From Mariniflexile sp. TRM1-10 (GTDB lineage: Bacteria; Bacteroidota; Bacteroidia; Flavobacteriales; Flavobacteriaceae), in contig NZ_CP022985.1 of the NCBI RefSeq assembly GCF_003425985.1, positions 1,153,501-1,217,500 of the forward strand: DNA of 64,000 nucleotides, written 5' to 3'. This document shows, one piece after another, positions 36,168-44,644 of the stretch; the stretch's first letter is position 1; each line of letters starts with the position of its first letter. The position numbers were made by a program, and so were the translations under genes. Under the pieces are notes generated by a model. That model searched no databases and had not been told where the DNA came from. It worked only from the letters and a program-made list of their open reading frames with translations.

Positions 36168-36344
36168 CCGTTGGGTGTAATTGCTTTATCAATACTAATT
36201 TTTATATAAATTGTCACATTGAGCTTGTCGAAATGCATCTTCTAGTGTCTTCGACAGGCTCAGACTGACACTTAAGTACTAAATTGACTTTAAATTATAA
36301 TCAAAATTCGTTATAAATTAAATTTTATTAATTTCACCCAACGG
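36168..36344. repeat. Small intergenic element flanked by 10-bp inverted repeats
   Basis: CCGTTGGGTG (36168-36177) and its reverse complement CACCCAACGG (36335-36344) bracket about 177 bp. The right copy ends one base before the stop codon of the gene at 36346. Inside is the palindrome at 36212-36270. It could be a MITE-like insertion. Confidence 0.5.
36212..36270. repeat. REP-like palindrome, intact copy
   Basis: The arms TGAGCTTGTCGAA and TTCGACAGGCTCA pair fully, with one G-T pair, extended outward by TGTCA...TGACA. It resembles intergenic palindromes scattered in flavobacterial genomes. A degenerate relative lies at 2905-2990. Confidence 0.75.
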
Positions 36345-36345
36345 A

Positions 36346-37974
36346 TTATTTTGTGCTCTTAACAAAGGCAACATCATCAATCTGGCATGCAGCATTCGCA
36401 ATTCCTTCAACCATAAAACCAATGTCAACTTTTCCATTCGACACATATATATCATCTATTTCTATAGGTGTCCATGACGTATTTTGTTCAATGACATTTA
36501 AAAACTTTATCTGGCCTCCACTTTCCGCATACATGTTCAGTTTACTAAATCCATTCGTGTTCTTAATTTTAGCTGATAGTTTATAAGACCCTTCTTCCAA
36601 TTTTACAAACGGACTGGATTCAATCGTTTGGTAAATTTTCCTTTTAAACTTGATAACATCAGAAATATTCAAGCTTTTTTCGCCTATAACATGTTTTCTG
36701 TCTTCTTCCGTATTAAAATAGTTTAGAACAGGAGATTCATCAGAGCCAACCACGATGACATTCCCTTCATATATTTTTGTAAACCACCCCTTCAACTGCT
36801 CTTGTATTGGTTTTACTGGACTTGGAACATGTCTACGATCCGCTTCGAAACTCCCGTTTTTAACATAGTTATTATCAGCTGCCACATCCCAATTTCCTGT
36901 AGAGATATCAAAATTCCACGAATGTAATGAATTGAAGTAAGGCACATCAGCCTCGAAAGTTATTGGGCACCATTGGTTGTAACCTAAACCATTTCCTGCA
37001 AAATTCGCCCATCTATCTCCACAATAGATAACTAACTCTTGGTTATTTGTTTTAAGTGTGGTAAAAAAACCTGTTTGTGTAACATGGGCATAGTCATCCA
37101 TAGAACCAGGTGTGATTAGCATTTTATTTTCCGGTAAATAAGGCCCTCTAATATCATCAGCCACAAGATAATAGGCATAAGACGAATCCCAACCATACAG
37201 GTTTGATGCAAACAGGTAATATTTGCCTTTATATTTAAACATACAGTTTCCTTCTCGACCAGCCCCTTTAAAAACTTGTGTGCAATCCAATAGATTTACC
37301 ATGCCATCTTTAACACCAATTTCAGAGATATAAATTTTATGACGCCCTTTTCCGTAAGAGTAAACAAGATATGAAATACCCGTGTCTTCATCTGTAAAAA
37401 CCGTTTGGTCACCCGTGTTTGAAGTGCCAATCATACTTTCCATACTTATTCTTTGATGCCACTTAAATGGTCCTGTTGGACTGTCTGAAACTGTTATTAA
37501 AACCTCATTATTGTGTTGAATAAACATAGCATATTTTTTCAACTCGCTTATATAGGCAACCCCTAATCGTCCCATCCACCCTGTACGACTGAAATTTTGA
37601 TCAACTTCTTCTTTGGTTAGAACAGGTTTTTCAGATTCCCAGTTTACTAAATCTGTGGAAGTATAACAAGTTACAGACACAAAATTAGCATGAGGTTGTG
37701 TTATAGACGGATCGTTTCGATAAAGTTCTGCTTCTTTATAATGAACACCATACCAGTAGTATTTTTCAAGATTTGTATTAGAATCTACAAATTTAAAAAT
37801 CCCTCCGCCCTGACTATAGATAGGCTCTCCGCTTTTAGTATCCCAAAACCTGTCATTTTTAATATTTAGCGTTTGAGACGTTAAAATAACTATTGGACAA
37901 AATGATAACAATATCGTTAATAATAAGGTTTGCTTAGAATGAAGGTTTGTTCCTTTTGGTTTAATATGGTTCAT
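36346..37974 (-). CDS. GH43-like (GH43_24/34-type) glycosidase with C-terminal beta-sandwich
   Basis: 542 aa. The signal peptide is long (about 1-35; internal starts are possible). The five-bladed propeller (about 40-345) has IYSQGGGIFKF, YYWYGVHY, VSVTCYTSTDLVNWE, GRLGVAYISELKKYAMFIQ, TGDQTVFTDEDTGISYLVYS, REGNCMFKYKGKYYLFASN and DRWANFAGNGLGYNQWCPI. A carbohydrate-binding-type beta-sandwich follows (about 360-540: NYVKNGSFEADR, DVAFVK). The GGGIFKF plus YYWYG pattern matches the exo-beta-1,3-galactanase-like branch, in which the usual catalytic base Asp is absent; here Gln stands before GGG. A galactan or arabinogalactan side chain is a plausible substrate, but this is inference. Confidence 0.75.
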   Translation of the reverse strand: MNHIKPKGTNLHSKQTLLLTILLSFCPIVILTSQTLNIKNDRFWDTKSGEPIYSQGGGIFKFVDSNTNLEKYYWYGVHYKEAELYRNDPSITQPHANFVSVTCYTSTDLVNWESEKPVLTKEEVDQNFSRTGWMGRLGVAYISELKKYAMFIQHNNEVLITVSDSPTGPFKWHQRISMESMIGTSNTGDQTVFTDEDTGISYLVYSYGKGRHKIYISEIGVKDGMVNLLDCTQVFKGAGREGNCMFKYKGKYYLFASNLYGWDSSYAYYLVADDIRGPYLPENKMLITPGSMDDYAHVTQTGFFTTLKTNNQELVIYCGDRWANFAGNGLGYNQWCPITFEADVPYFNSLHSWNFDISTGNWDVAADNNYVKNGSFEADRRHVPSPVKPIQEQLKGWFTKIYEGNVIVVGSDESPVLNYFNTEEDRKHVIGEKSLNISDVIKFKRKIYQTIESSPFVKLEEGSYKLSAKIKNTNGFSKLNMYAESGGQIKFLNVIEQNTSWTPIEIDDIYVSNGKVDIGFMVEGIANAACQIDDVAFVKSTK

Positions 37975-38024
37975 AATATATTATTTTAACAGTTAAGAAT
38001 CTTATTTTTACGCTTGCTTTTGTT

Positions 38025-38110
38025 TTACCTCACCCATAACTGCCTTTTCGGGCAGTTCTGACCTCTCCAAAGGAGAGGTGAATGGGAACCCCAAGGCAGA
38101 GCCTTCGGGG
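38025..38110. repeat. Triple-hairpin intergenic repeat
   Basis: Three consecutive stem-loops: AACTGCC/GGGCAGTT (38038-38057), ACCTCTCC/GGAGAGGT (38061-38079) and CCCCAAGGC/GCCTTCGGGG (38089-38110). G+C is much higher than in the surroundings. It lies between two minus-strand genes and has the look of a mobile intergenic repeat. The third hairpin shares CCTTCGGGG with the hairpin at 25878-25888. Confidence 0.65.
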
Positions 38111-38121
38111 TATTATTTAGA

Positions 38122-41100
38122 CTAATTTCTTACTAATGTGACACTCATCAATCCAATGACCACTTCATTAGCAACCGCTTTTAATTGGATATTTTTCAAG
38201 GTTTTGTTTGGGTTTAACGGCAAATCCAATATGGTAGCTGCTCCACCATTTATACCAAAGTCCGTAAATCCTTTCATAGGTTCAAAATCTTTAAAATCTC
38301 TGGTAATGACTCCCGATTTTAAATATACTCTTGGTGGTTTTGGTGCATCGGTTGTAAATGCTAAACCATCAATAAAATAATCTTGCTCTATGGGCCACCA
38401 ATTTTCAGGATTTTTTAATTCTAAGGCATCCATCGTTCCATCCGTATAAGTAACCTCAACGACACCATTAACAAATCTGCTTTGCATAGGATTTGTGGTT
38501 CCAGCCATCATGAAATAGGCATGAGAGGCTTTTCCAAAAAGTGGGATTTCAATTGATTTTGGAAAATTATCCCATTGCGATACAAAAGCAATATTATTTT
38601 TATCTGTGCTAGATGGTGTGGCAAAAGGAATATTTTGTGGTGTTATAATGGTGTTGTTCTTACCTGCTTTTTCTCTTAACCCAGAATCCACAATGATTGG
38701 TTTTATGTAAGGATAGCACCAATTACCAATACCTTGTGTCGGTAGCTGCAAGGTTGGGGATGTGGGTCGCGGACTTAAATACTTTTCTTCAAAAATATTG
38801 GTTACTTTACTGTTGAAAATAGTTTCTAAGGAAATCTTTTCAAACGTGGTGTTTGAAGGCCATTTTTCATCCCAATTCTGGAATTTTTCAAATTTATTTT
38901 CTTCAGGTTTTACATTTAAATGAATGGGTTGCCACCAAAATAGGTCGTTTTGTTTCAATTGAACAAAAAAGGTTTTGTTACCTTCTTTGGCTTTTATAGT
39001 AAAATTTACTTGACGTACTTGTTTATCAATATTTGAAATAGCTGATTGTGGGTCATAAACTTTAATAATTTCGGCTTTTGAAGTTTTAAATTGAAGTTTT
39101 TTGTTTTGATACCCTTCAAACTCAAACTTGGGTTGTTCAAGCTTTTCTTCTTTTAACTTTATTTCGATGGCATAGTGCTTTTGATATGGGCTTTCAACAA
39201 CAACCTTTGGGTTACCAATGGCCGTTTCATCAAATTTCCATGAAACGTTTTCGCCATTTATTTTAATGTATTCAATCCCTTCATTTAAAACATCTAAAGA
39301 AAAATGAAGTGCCATTTCCTTTTCAAATCTAGAATTGATTATATATTTTAACATGTTTTCTTTTTCCGCGAAAGCGATAGAAATATCGGGAATATCCAAT
39401 GAAGCCTCCTTCCAATCTTTAGGGAATCCTGGTTTTATAACCAAGGTATTTTCAATAGCGTTAGGCTGAATACCAAACAAACCTTCTACCAAACTGCGGG
39501 CAGCCATACCTATAGGGTCGGCAAAATCTCGGTACAAATCGCCACGAATGGCATCGTAATACGATAACTGCTGAAATCCGCCTGGTGAAGCCCCCAAGTA
39601 CATGCTTTCGACCAAAGCGCTTTCCCATAATTTAAAGGCTTCTTCACTTCTACCTCCTTGCCAATATGCCAAAGCGGTATGCAAATTTTCGGCTAATGCT
39701 ACGTTGTTAACAGACCACGTATAGGGTTGCCAATTGGTAGTGGAAATTAATGCCAAATTAATTTGTGGTAAGCCTTCTGCTTTTACGGGAATATGTGGAA
39801 TCTCAGTATCTATATATCGTAATGATTGATAGGATTGAAACGTGTTTCCAACCTGTTCGTCTAAAGCGTGATAGATGGTCCAAATCCCTGGATTATCGTG
39901 CACTAATTGGTTTCCTAATAAATCTTTATACTCAGCAAAAACACCTTTTTCCGCAACCCATAATTTAGTCTCTATAGCCGATTTGATTTGTTTGGCTTCA
40001 TCTAAATAAGGCTTTGGGTTTTCATTTAATAAAGTGGCAATACTTGCCGCTAACAGATTACAACTATAATTATAGGCCGATGCATAAGTAACACCGCCAC
40101 CACTATATTGTAATGCATCGCTTGCCCAGATGGTTGCATAGGCATCGTAAAGTCCGTCGTTATCGGCATCAAAATTCCTTTTTTCCCAAGCGATGTGACG
40201 TTTTACAACCGGCCACATCTTTTGCATAAATTCTAAATCGCCTGTCCATTGATAACCCCGAAGCAATTGGTTTATAAACACAGAGTTCATATCATAATGA
40301 TGGGCAATGGTATTGTTATTAGGGCGTCGACTAATATACCCACGACTAAACATGGCGGTGCCCAAAACCTCTTTTTGTCTGGCAAAGTTTCGGGAACTAT
40401 CTAAAACAACAGGACCCATTTCTGGTTCTAATACTTGAGAATTGCCATAACTTTCAAAATGGGCTTTGGCTCTATCGTGCCAACCTAAAGGGTTTGCCAC
40501 ATACGCACCACGCCAGGCGTTTAAATGCATACGCCAAGCGATGGCACCGTGCAAATAAGCTGGAGATTCCCAAATAGCATCACCAGCTACCGCTAATGCG
40601 CCGCCTAAGGTATTGATATAAGCATCGGGCGTTTTTAAGGTCACCCTAGAACGCAATTGTTTTACTTTTTGTAAAGCTTGGTTGAATTCATTTTCTATTT
40701 GAATCTGACTTATAGCGTTTACAGCATCATTGCTTTCTAATTTCCAAAGTAGTTTGTCTTTAGAATTTAAATTGATTTTACCAATAACTACGGGTAAGGT
40801 CTTTACTTTGGATTGAAATAATTCTATTGGATTTTTTTCAGGATTGACCTCAACAAGTTTTGTTTCCGACTTTGGAAAATAGCCTATGATATTTCTATTA
40901 TTTCCTGTTTTTTGTTTGTTATTTTCTGAACCAAAATACAACACAAAGCCATCCTTTTGAAGTGTATATTGGTTATTCACACAATATTCTGGTTGCAAAT
41001 AAAATACAGATTCCGGATCGGCACCAACATCACCATCACGACTAAATTTTTTACCACTTGCCCCACCATATACCCAAATTAATTCGATATTTTCAGGAAT

Positions 41101-41553
41101 ATTTTCGGTTTCAACCTTTAAAATCATTGCTTCATTTTCGGCATGGGCAACAACTTGTATTTTAATCACCCCATTTTGAAGTAGCGAGTCTCTAATTTCA
41201 TAAAGCATCGTTCCCGGAATATACGTTGTATGAATAGAGTCGCTTTCCGTAAGCCACTTACTAATCGTTTTTGTAACAATGCCCAATTTAAAATTTCCGC
41301 CCATACCAGGCATATAAAGTGCGAATTCCGGCAAATCGCCAGTTTCCACTCTAAATCCAGTATGGGTTCCGTATAAGGCACGATTAAATTTTCTTGAGCC
41401 GTTTTTTAAAATGAAACTTTCGCCTTCAGGCGCGTAATGAATTTTTCTTATTTCAGTATTTGAAGTAGTTATTTCCTGTGCAGCGACTTGCCATGTTGCT
41501 CCAATAAAAAAAAATAGACCAATGGATTTTATAAAATTCTTCAATAAATTCAT
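38122..41553 (-). CDS. Very large DUF4450-like six-hairpin enzyme
   Basis: 1143 aa. Signal peptide 1-25 (ending QVAAQ). The N-terminal beta-sandwich (about 30-310) holds IHYAPEGESFILKNGSRKFNRALYGTHTGFRVETGDLPEFALYMPGMGG, which I associate from memory with DUF4450. An (alpha/alpha)6 barrel follows (about 310-700): HYDMNSVFINQLLRGYQWTGD, DADNDGLYDAYATIWASDALQYSGGG, GGFQQLSYYDAIRGDLYRDFADPIGMAARSLVEGLFGI. A further 400 residues contain beta domains, including a C-terminal stretch (PFATPSSTDKNNIAFVSQWDNFPKSIEIPLFGKASHAYFMMAGTTNPMQSR) resembling a galactose-binding fold. The barrel resembles GH63/GH78-type exo-enzymes. The target is unknown; pectin side chain by context. Confidence 0.65.
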   Translation of the reverse strand: MNLLKNFIKSIGLFFFIGATWQVAAQEITTSNTEIRKIHYAPEGESFILKNGSRKFNRALYGTHTGFRVETGDLPEFALYMPGMGGNFKLGIVTKTISKWLTESDSIHTTYIPGTMLYEIRDSLLQNGVIKIQVVAHAENEAMILKVETENIPENIELIWVYGGASGKKFSRDGDVGADPESVFYLQPEYCVNNQYTLQKDGFVLYFGSENNKQKTGNNRNIIGYFPKSETKLVEVNPEKNPIELFQSKVKTLPVVIGKINLNSKDKLLWKLESNDAVNAISQIQIENEFNQALQKVKQLRSRVTLKTPDAYINTLGGALAVAGDAIWESPAYLHGAIAWRMHLNAWRGAYVANPLGWHDRAKAHFESYGNSQVLEPEMGPVVLDSSRNFARQKEVLGTAMFSRGYISRRPNNNTIAHHYDMNSVFINQLLRGYQWTGDLEFMQKMWPVVKRHIAWEKRNFDADNDGLYDAYATIWASDALQYSGGGVTYASAYNYSCNLLAASIATLLNENPKPYLDEAKQIKSAIETKLWVAEKGVFAEYKDLLGNQLVHDNPGIWTIYHALDEQVGNTFQSYQSLRYIDTEIPHIPVKAEGLPQINLALISTTNWQPYTWSVNNVALAENLHTALAYWQGGRSEEAFKLWESALVESMYLGASPGGFQQLSYYDAIRGDLYRDFADPIGMAARSLVEGLFGIQPNAIENTLVIKPGFPKDWKEASLDIPDISIAFAEKENMLKYIINSRFEKEMALHFSLDVLNEGIEYIKINGENVSWKFDETAIGNPKVVVESPYQKHYAIEIKLKEEKLEQPKFEFEGYQNKKLQFKTSKAEIIKVYDPQSAISNIDKQVRQVNFTIKAKEGNKTFFVQLKQNDLFWWQPIHLNVKPEENKFEKFQNWDEKWPSNTTFEKISLETIFNSKVTNIFEEKYLSPRPTSPTLQLPTQGIGNWCYPYIKPIIVDSGLREKAGKNNTIITPQNIPFATPSSTDKNNIAFVSQWDNFPKSIEIPLFGKASHAYFMMAGTTNPMQSRFVNGVVEVTYTDGTMDALELKNPENWWPIEQDYFIDGLAFTTDAPKPPRVYLKSGVITRDFKDFEPMKGFTDFGINGGAATILDLPLNPNKTLKNIQLKAVANEVVIGLMSVTLVRN

Positions 41554-41570
41554 TTAATGCTTTAATCGGT

Positions 41571-42869
41571 TTAGTTTGAGGTTCCTATTTCAATTTTTAT
41601 TTCCGCAGATAATTGATTCGTTAATTGTTTTAAATACGTTTCAAAATAAGTTTTATCTATAAAATTAGCGTCACTAAGCTCCCAACAACCAACAGCATAA
41701 TAACTTATTGGTTCGTTATCTGTAATTTTAAGCTTCGCTAAAAAGGTGTTGGTTAAATTTCCTGTTTCTGGTGCTTCGGTGTAACCTACATAGCTGTCTT
41801 TTGGAAGAATTAATGCCATACCAAGCCACCAACCTTTATCATAAGTTTGTTTATCGTGCGTGTATAGCACAATAAATTTTTCGTTTTCATCAATAACAGA
41901 TAATGGATTGTCGTTATGAATGTTTACCAAGCCTACTGCTAAATTTTCATCACCTTGAAGTCCTGAAACTGCCACGGTATTTTTGTAGCCATACATGCCA
42001 GGCCAAATGGTTGTTTTTTCTTTAACAGCATAGGTTCTATTATTGTTTGGTTTCCAGTTTTGGTAATCATAAATTAAAACCGATTTTACAGCACCTTCGG
42101 CTTCTATTTTAAATGTGGTTTTTTCAATATTATTAATAGAATCGTTAACCGTAACGCCCAAACGCATTAATTCGTTATTGGAGATTAATGCATATCCACC
42201 TAATCCCACTGAATTTCCAACAGCTAAAATATCACGCCCCCAAGATTCCATCACATGGTAATTGTCTTCTACTTCTCCTTTCGAGTTTATACCAACCGTT
42301 TCGGGAGATATGTCGCTTATTTTTTTACCAAAAAGGTCTTTGGCATTTCTGCCGTCCAAATAATGTCTAAAGCCTACTTTATCGTTTTCCCATGAAGGCC
42401 CATCGGTTTGATAGCGTTGATAGCCCAAACTTTTTGGTAATTCATTTGAAGTTAAAACCTCCTCTGTTGCTGGCTTTACAGGACTATCAATAGCTGAGCG
42501 CTTTCCGAAACGGGCGCTAGTCCTTACCACATAATTAGGTTGTGTACTAACCCATTTTAGTTGCATTGTTTTTTTTTCATTTGAAGAAAAATTAGCAACA
42601 AAAAACAGTTCGTCCCAATGACCATCCCCATCTGTATCGTTCAATTGCGATGGAATGGTATCTGTTCCCGAAACTAGTAAAGGATATGTATTATTACTAT
42701 CTGTAATTTTGAGTTGGTTTCTTTTTATTGAAACAGCTTTATCTGTTAACTTTATACCAGAACCGTTTGTTAACGCTATAGGTGTTTGCTCTTGTTTTTC
42801 TGTTTTGCATGATGCTAAGAATCCCGTAACAATTATTATGACTAAGCTTCTATTTATTAGTTTTTTCAT
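41571..42869 (-). CDS. DUF4861-family lipoprotein, copy 2
   Basis: 432 aa. Lipobox LASC (Cys21). It is longer than copy 1 (16371): about 90 extra N-terminal residues (LPSQLNDTDGDGHWDELFFVANF) precede the shared core GPSWENDKVGFRHYLDGRNAKDLFGKK, ESWGRDILAVGNSVGLGGYAL, QNWKPNN and ISYYAVGCWEL. The function of these two is unknown; location beside GH28 in both cases hints at an enzyme on galacturonate-containing oligomers. The gene lies 17 bp upstream of the DUF4450-like gene. Its start codon overlaps CAGATG and is preceded by leader RNA copy 5. Confidence 0.8.
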   Translation of the reverse strand: MKKLINRSLVIIIVTGFLASCKTEKQEQTPIALTNGSGIKLTDKAVSIKRNQLKITDSNNTYPLLVSGTDTIPSQLNDTDGDGHWDELFFVANFSSNEKKTMQLKWVSTQPNYVVRTSARFGKRSAIDSPVKPATEEVLTSNELPKSLGYQRYQTDGPSWENDKVGFRHYLDGRNAKDLFGKKISDISPETVGINSKGEVEDNYHVMESWGRDILAVGNSVGLGGYALISNNELMRLGVTVNDSINNIEKTTFKIEAEGAVKSVLIYDYQNWKPNNNRTYAVKEKTTIWPGMYGYKNTVAVSGLQGDENLAVGLVNIHNDNPLSVIDENEKFIVLYTHDKQTYDKGWWLGMALILPKDSYVGYTEAPETGNLTNTFLAKLKITDNEPISYYAVGCWELSDANFIDKTYFETYLKQLTNQLSAEIKIEIGTSN

Positions 42870-42895
42870 CTGATTATATTTATTGTTTTTTAATG

Positions 42896-42960
42896 GTCAG
42901 ATGGTGTATCCATAATCATGTTTCTTTGTGTTAAAGCTGTCTTTAGCATGGATGGTTCAT
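42896..42960 (-). ncRNA. Conserved structured leader RNA, copy 5 (before DUF4861)
   Basis: Read on the minus strand: ATGAACCATCCAT ... ATGGATACACCATCTGAC. P1 is ATCCAT with ATGGAT. P2 is TAAAG-ACAG-CTTTA, which has different base pairs from copies 1 and 3 but keeps the pairing. The joint is AACACAAAGAAACATGATT. CATCTGA (minus strand) can form 7 bp with TCAGATG at the start codon (42867-42873). Confidence 0.75.
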
Positions 42961-42990
42961 CACTTTTACTTTAATATGTTAACCTAATTA

Positions 42991-44472
42991 TTATTCTGAT
43001 TGATATATTGATTCTGGAAAATCAATTTCAGTTGTGTTTTCTAAAGATACTTTAGAACCATCTTTTGCAGATATTTTTACATTATTAAGTTTCCAATGGG
43101 CACTATAACTTATTTGTCCTGCTTTTTCTGCTTCAATATACACATTATTTAACGTAATATTGCTAATTATGGAACGCGCTATTCCATTAACATTGATAGC
43201 AGTTTTGGCACCTTTTATATGAATATTGTTGAGGCTGATATTTCTAAATGTTGGAATTCCTTTTGATTCCGGTTCCACCTTTTGAAGCATTTTTTTCCAA
43301 TGTTCTGGAATGGAATCTTTATTAAATCCGTCAGGCAATTTTGAGTAACTGTAATTAGGGTTCCAGTTCATCCCTACTTGCATAAAAGTACCCACCTTTT
43401 CCATGGTGATGTTTTCCATATAAATATCTTCAACCGTACCTCCTCTATTGGTTGCCGATTTAATATTCAATCCGTTTTTAGTACCTAAACCTTGAATGTT
43501 GGAAACGTAAACATGACGAATACTTCCCGATGTTTCGCTTCCCAAAGTAAACAACCCTGCACCTTGTCTTGCTATACAGTCTTTTATCACCACATACTCG
43601 GTTGGTTTGTTAACCCGTTGCCCGTCCCAATCCCTGCCTGCTTTCAAGCAAAAATTATCGTCGTTACAATCTATATCACAATTTTGCACCAATATCCATT
43701 TAGATGAATCGATATCTATACCATCGGTACTTGGTCCGTGGCCGCCAATATTATTCTTGATCTTTAAACCATCAACTGTAATATATTCTGAATACAGTAC
43801 TTGAACCGTCCAGAAACCAGCACGTTGCACATTTAAATCTTTAACAAAAACATTCTTTGAATTGGAAACCAAAATAGTTCGTGGGCGTTTGGCGTCATAA
43901 TCTACTATCCAACGTAATCCTCTGGGTTCGTAATCGTTTCTTCTTAAATCCCAATAATAATCCCAAAACACCTTACCTTGCCCATCAATAATACCTTCAC
44001 CTTCAATAATCACATTCTTTTGGTCAATAATATTTATTAAAGCTGCAGGCCATACCATTTCAATACCTGCTACACGGGTATCGATTTCTTTATAGTCTTT
44101 AATGCTTTCACTCCCCTTAATTTTTACATCTTTTGGCACTAAAAACTTAATCCCTTCTTTTATAAAAACAGAACCCGTTAGATATTCTCCTGGATTAAAC
44201 GTCACTGTACCTCCACCATTTTTTGCACAGGCATCAATGGTTTTTTGAATGGCCTCCGTATTTAATGTTTTACCATCGTTAATGGCGCCAAAATCGTTTA
44301 CGAAATAAGTTTTATTGCTAATACTAAATGTGTTTGCTCCTACTTTATCTACCCAATCTGGCTTAAATGAATTATTTAATACCGCTTTTTTTTCATCGGG
44401 CGTCACATATTGTTTGCACGACAGCATTGAAAAAATAATTATTAGAACAGAAAACCATTCGACTCTTTTCAT
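42991..44472 (-). CDS. GH28-family enzyme with an altered active-site motif, lipoprotein
   Basis: 493 aa. Lipobox LSC (Cys19). The GH28 beta-helix begins at VNDFGAINDG. Motifs differ from the other GH28 proteins here: STDGIDIDSS replaces NNDGxDPE, CNDDNFCLKAGRD is normal, QGAGLFTLGSE has Ala where the GHG His usually stands, and NIKSATNRGG replaces RIK. An insert (FWDYYWDLRRNDYEPRGLRWIVDYDAKRP) widens the site. It may act on a different linkage, such as the rhamnogalacturonan backbone, rather than on plain polygalacturonate. Its promoter-like region (44586-44621) has the ACAGGAT motif, and leader RNA copy 6 lies in the 5' UTR. Confidence 0.87.
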   Translation of the reverse strand: MKRVEWFSVLIIIFSMLSCKQYVTPDEKKAVLNNSFKPDWVDKVGANTFSISNKTYFVNDFGAINDGKTLNTEAIQKTIDACAKNGGGTVTFNPGEYLTGSVFIKEGIKFLVPKDVKIKGSESIKDYKEIDTRVAGIEMVWPAALINIIDQKNVIIEGEGIIDGQGKVFWDYYWDLRRNDYEPRGLRWIVDYDAKRPRTILVSNSKNVFVKDLNVQRAGFWTVQVLYSEYITVDGLKIKNNIGGHGPSTDGIDIDSSKWILVQNCDIDCNDDNFCLKAGRDWDGQRVNKPTEYVVIKDCIARQGAGLFTLGSETSGSIRHVYVSNIQGLGTKNGLNIKSATNRGGTVEDIYMENITMEKVGTFMQVGMNWNPNYSYSKLPDGFNKDSIPEHWKKMLQKVEPESKGIPTFRNISLNNIHIKGAKTAINVNGIARSIISNITLNNVYIEAEKAGQISYSAHWKLNNVKISAKDGSKVSLENTTEIDFPESIYQSE

Positions 44473-44498
44473 CTGTTTATTTTTATTGGTTTTTAATT

Positions 44499-44561
44499 GT
44501 CAGATGCAACACCCTTAACAATCATCCTCGTGTGTGAATGCAATTCCCATGGGTGTTTCAT
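44499..44561 (-). ncRNA. Conserved structured leader RNA, copy 6 (before GH28)
   Basis: On the minus strand it is nearly identical in layout to copy 1: ATGAAACACCCATGGGAATT ... GGGTGTTGCATCTGAC. P1 is AACACCC/GGGTGTT and P2 is GAAT/ATTC. The joint is CACACGAGGATGATT. It lies about 25 nt downstream of the -7-like box at 44586-44593, so it is part of the transcribed leader. CATCTG can pair with CAGATG (44470-44475) at the start codon. Confidence 0.78.
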
Positions 44562-44585
44562 ATATAAATTTATAATAATGAAAGG

Positions 44586-44621
44586 TAAATTTATGATAAT
44601 GAAAAAGAGAACGTATCCTGT
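44586..44621 (-). promoter_or_regulatory. Activator-type promoter with ACAGGAT motif (GH28 operon)
   Basis: On the minus strand, GTACAGGAT (ACAGGAT at 44621-44615), then exactly 21 nt, then TAAATTTA (44593-44586), a -7-like box. There is no TTG at -33. The same 21-nt spacing occurs at 45903, 55255 and 62990. The upstream repeat half is poorly conserved in this copy. Confidence 0.65.
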
Positions 44622-44644
44622 ACATACATGAGATTTCACAATAA

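Noticed and set aside
38089..38110. CCCC...GGGG hairpin as a terminator for the GH43-like gene
   Set aside because: It has no T-run in either direction and is upstream of the start of the 36346-37974 gene; it belongs to a three-hairpin repeat.
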